From contig NZ_JAEKJA010000027.1 in assembly GCF_016411865.1 (NCBI RefSeq), positions 54,781 through 118,780 on the forward strand: a stretch of 64,000 nt of DNA, read 5' to 3'. The stretch comes from Acuticoccus mangrovi. GTDB lineage: Bacteria; Pseudomonadota; Alphaproteobacteria; Rhizobiales; Amorphaceae. The notes below the pieces were generated by a model. That model was not told where the DNA came from. It saw only the letters and a list, made by a program, of their open reading frames with translations, and made no database searches. The translations under genes were made by a program, and so were the position numbers. Shown here piece by piece: positions 63,234 through 64,000 of the stretch (position 1 is the stretch's first letter; each line of letters opens with the position of its first letter).

Positions 63234-64000
63234 ATGGATATCGAGAAATTCTCCGACCGCACGCGTGGCTTCATCCAGGCCGCGCAGACCAATGCCATCG
63301 GCGCGGGCCATCAGCAGTTCACGCCCGAGCACATCCTGAAGGCGCTGCTCGACGATTCTGAGGGTCTTGCGGCCGGGCTTCTCGAAGCCGCGGGCGCGCG
63401 CCCGCGCGACGCCCTCGCCGCCACCGAGCGCGCCCTCGCCCGCATGCCCAAGGTCGAAGGCCCCGGCGCCGGCCAGCTCCACCTCGTCGCCCCCACGGTG
63501 AAGGTGCTCAACCAGGCCGAAGAGCTCGCCAAGAAGGCCGGCGACAGCTACGTCACCGCCGAGCGGCTGCTCCTCGCCCTCGCCAGCGAGCCCTCCACCG
63601 AAGCCTTCAAGATCCTCAAGGCCGCCGGCGTCACCCCGCAGGCGCTCGAGGGCGCCATCGCCAAGCTGCGCAAGGGTCGCACCGCCGACACCGCCAGCGC
63701 CGAAGGCCAGTACGACGCGCTCAAGAAGTACACCCGCGACCTCACCGAGGACGCGCGCGCCGGCAAGCTCGACCCGGTCATCGGCCGCGACGAGGAGATC
63801 CGCCGCACCATCCAGGTCCTGTCGCGCCGCACCAAGAACAACCCGATCCTCATCGGCGACCCCGGCGTCGGCAAGACCGCCATCGCCGAAGGCCTCGCCC
63901 AGCGCATCGTCAACGGCGACGTGCCGGAGAGCCTCAAGGATAAGGCCCTCCTCGCCCTCGACATGGGCGCCCTCATCGCCGGCGCGAAATATCGCGGCGA
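63234..64000 (+). CDS. clpB: ATP-dependent disaggregase ClpB, 3' partial
   Basis: The first 255 residues of ClpB; the window ends inside the first AAA+ domain. The N-terminal Clp repeat domain (about 1-145) is followed by Walker A GDPGVGKT (Lys214; E. coli Lys212). ClpB rescues aggregated proteins with DnaK. The start is well supported by an SD at 4 bases from the ATG, slightly close. Confidence 0.96.
   Translation, partial: MDIEKFSDRTRGFIQAAQTNAIGAGHQQFTPEHILKALLDDSEGLAAGLLEAAGARPRDALAATERALARMPKVEGPGAGQLHLVAPTVKVLNQAEELAKKAGDSYVTAERLLLALASEPSTEAFKILKAAGVTPQALEGAIAKLRKGRTADTASAEGQYDALKKYTRDLTEDARAGKLDPVIGRDEEIRRTIQVLSRRTKNNPILIGDPGVGKTAIAEGLAQRIVNGDVPESLKDKALLALDMGALIAGAKYRG

Overview
The window is a very GC-rich chromosome segment (about 70% G+C by eye) of an alphaproteobacterium, most likely Hyphomicrobiales (Rhizobiales). 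The best evidence is the right end: ubiG facing away from lysC-ptsP-prfA-prmC-DUF4167-clpB is the housekeeping order known from that group, and DUF4167 proteins are largely confined to it. HWE-type kinase signalling, TRAP and Liv transporters and GTG starts fit. I see no rRNA, tRNA, CRISPR array or insertion sequence. Start codons were set from visible Shine-Dalgarno (SD) sequences where possible.

Layout. (1) 1-8139: five same-strand genes dominated by hydrolases: a subtilase (5' end cut by the window), a 127-aa unknown, a trypsin-like protease fused to a DNA/RNA non-specific endonuclease, a papain-like protein with a second hydrolase-like half, and an SGNH hydrolase. This is the best candidate for an undescribed system. 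(2) 8162-17962: MscS channel, metallo-beta-lactamase-fold hydrolase, a KaiC-like ATPase/HWE kinase/receiver trio, a sulfotransferase-like gene, and an OmpR/EnvZ-type pair. (3) 18022-19935: arsenic resistance (arsR, ACR3, arsC). (4) 20002-25831: iron alcohol dehydrogenase, DUF1445 hydro-lyase, a DctPQM TRAP transporter, and a convergent 3-hydroxyisobutyrate dehydrogenase-type gene. (5) 26035-32278, minus strand: efeU-efeO-efeB-imelysin followed by sufC and sufB-like genes. (6) 32462-45349: two choloylglycine-hydrolase-family enzymes, an mdtNOP-like efflux operon with a ytcA-like lipoprotein, a membrane protein, glutamate decarboxylase, a RecD-like helicase and a CLC protein. (7) 45353-55278: a complete Liv-type ABC transporter with a dehydrogenase, divergent from a class III aminotransferase/dehydrogenase/Cys-rich unknown/glutamine amidotransferase operon. 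(8) 55253-64000: the housekeeping block, ending inside clpB.

How genes work together. The efe genes should take up ferrous iron, and the adjacent SufC/SufB pair could direct it to Fe-S assembly. GadB, the CLC protein and EfeUOB are all linked to acid stress in enterobacteria, so region 5-6 may help survival at low pH. The two divergent units of region 7 each carry the same 19-bp operator-like dyad, which suggests one regulator controlling uptake and breakdown of a common nitrogenous substrate.
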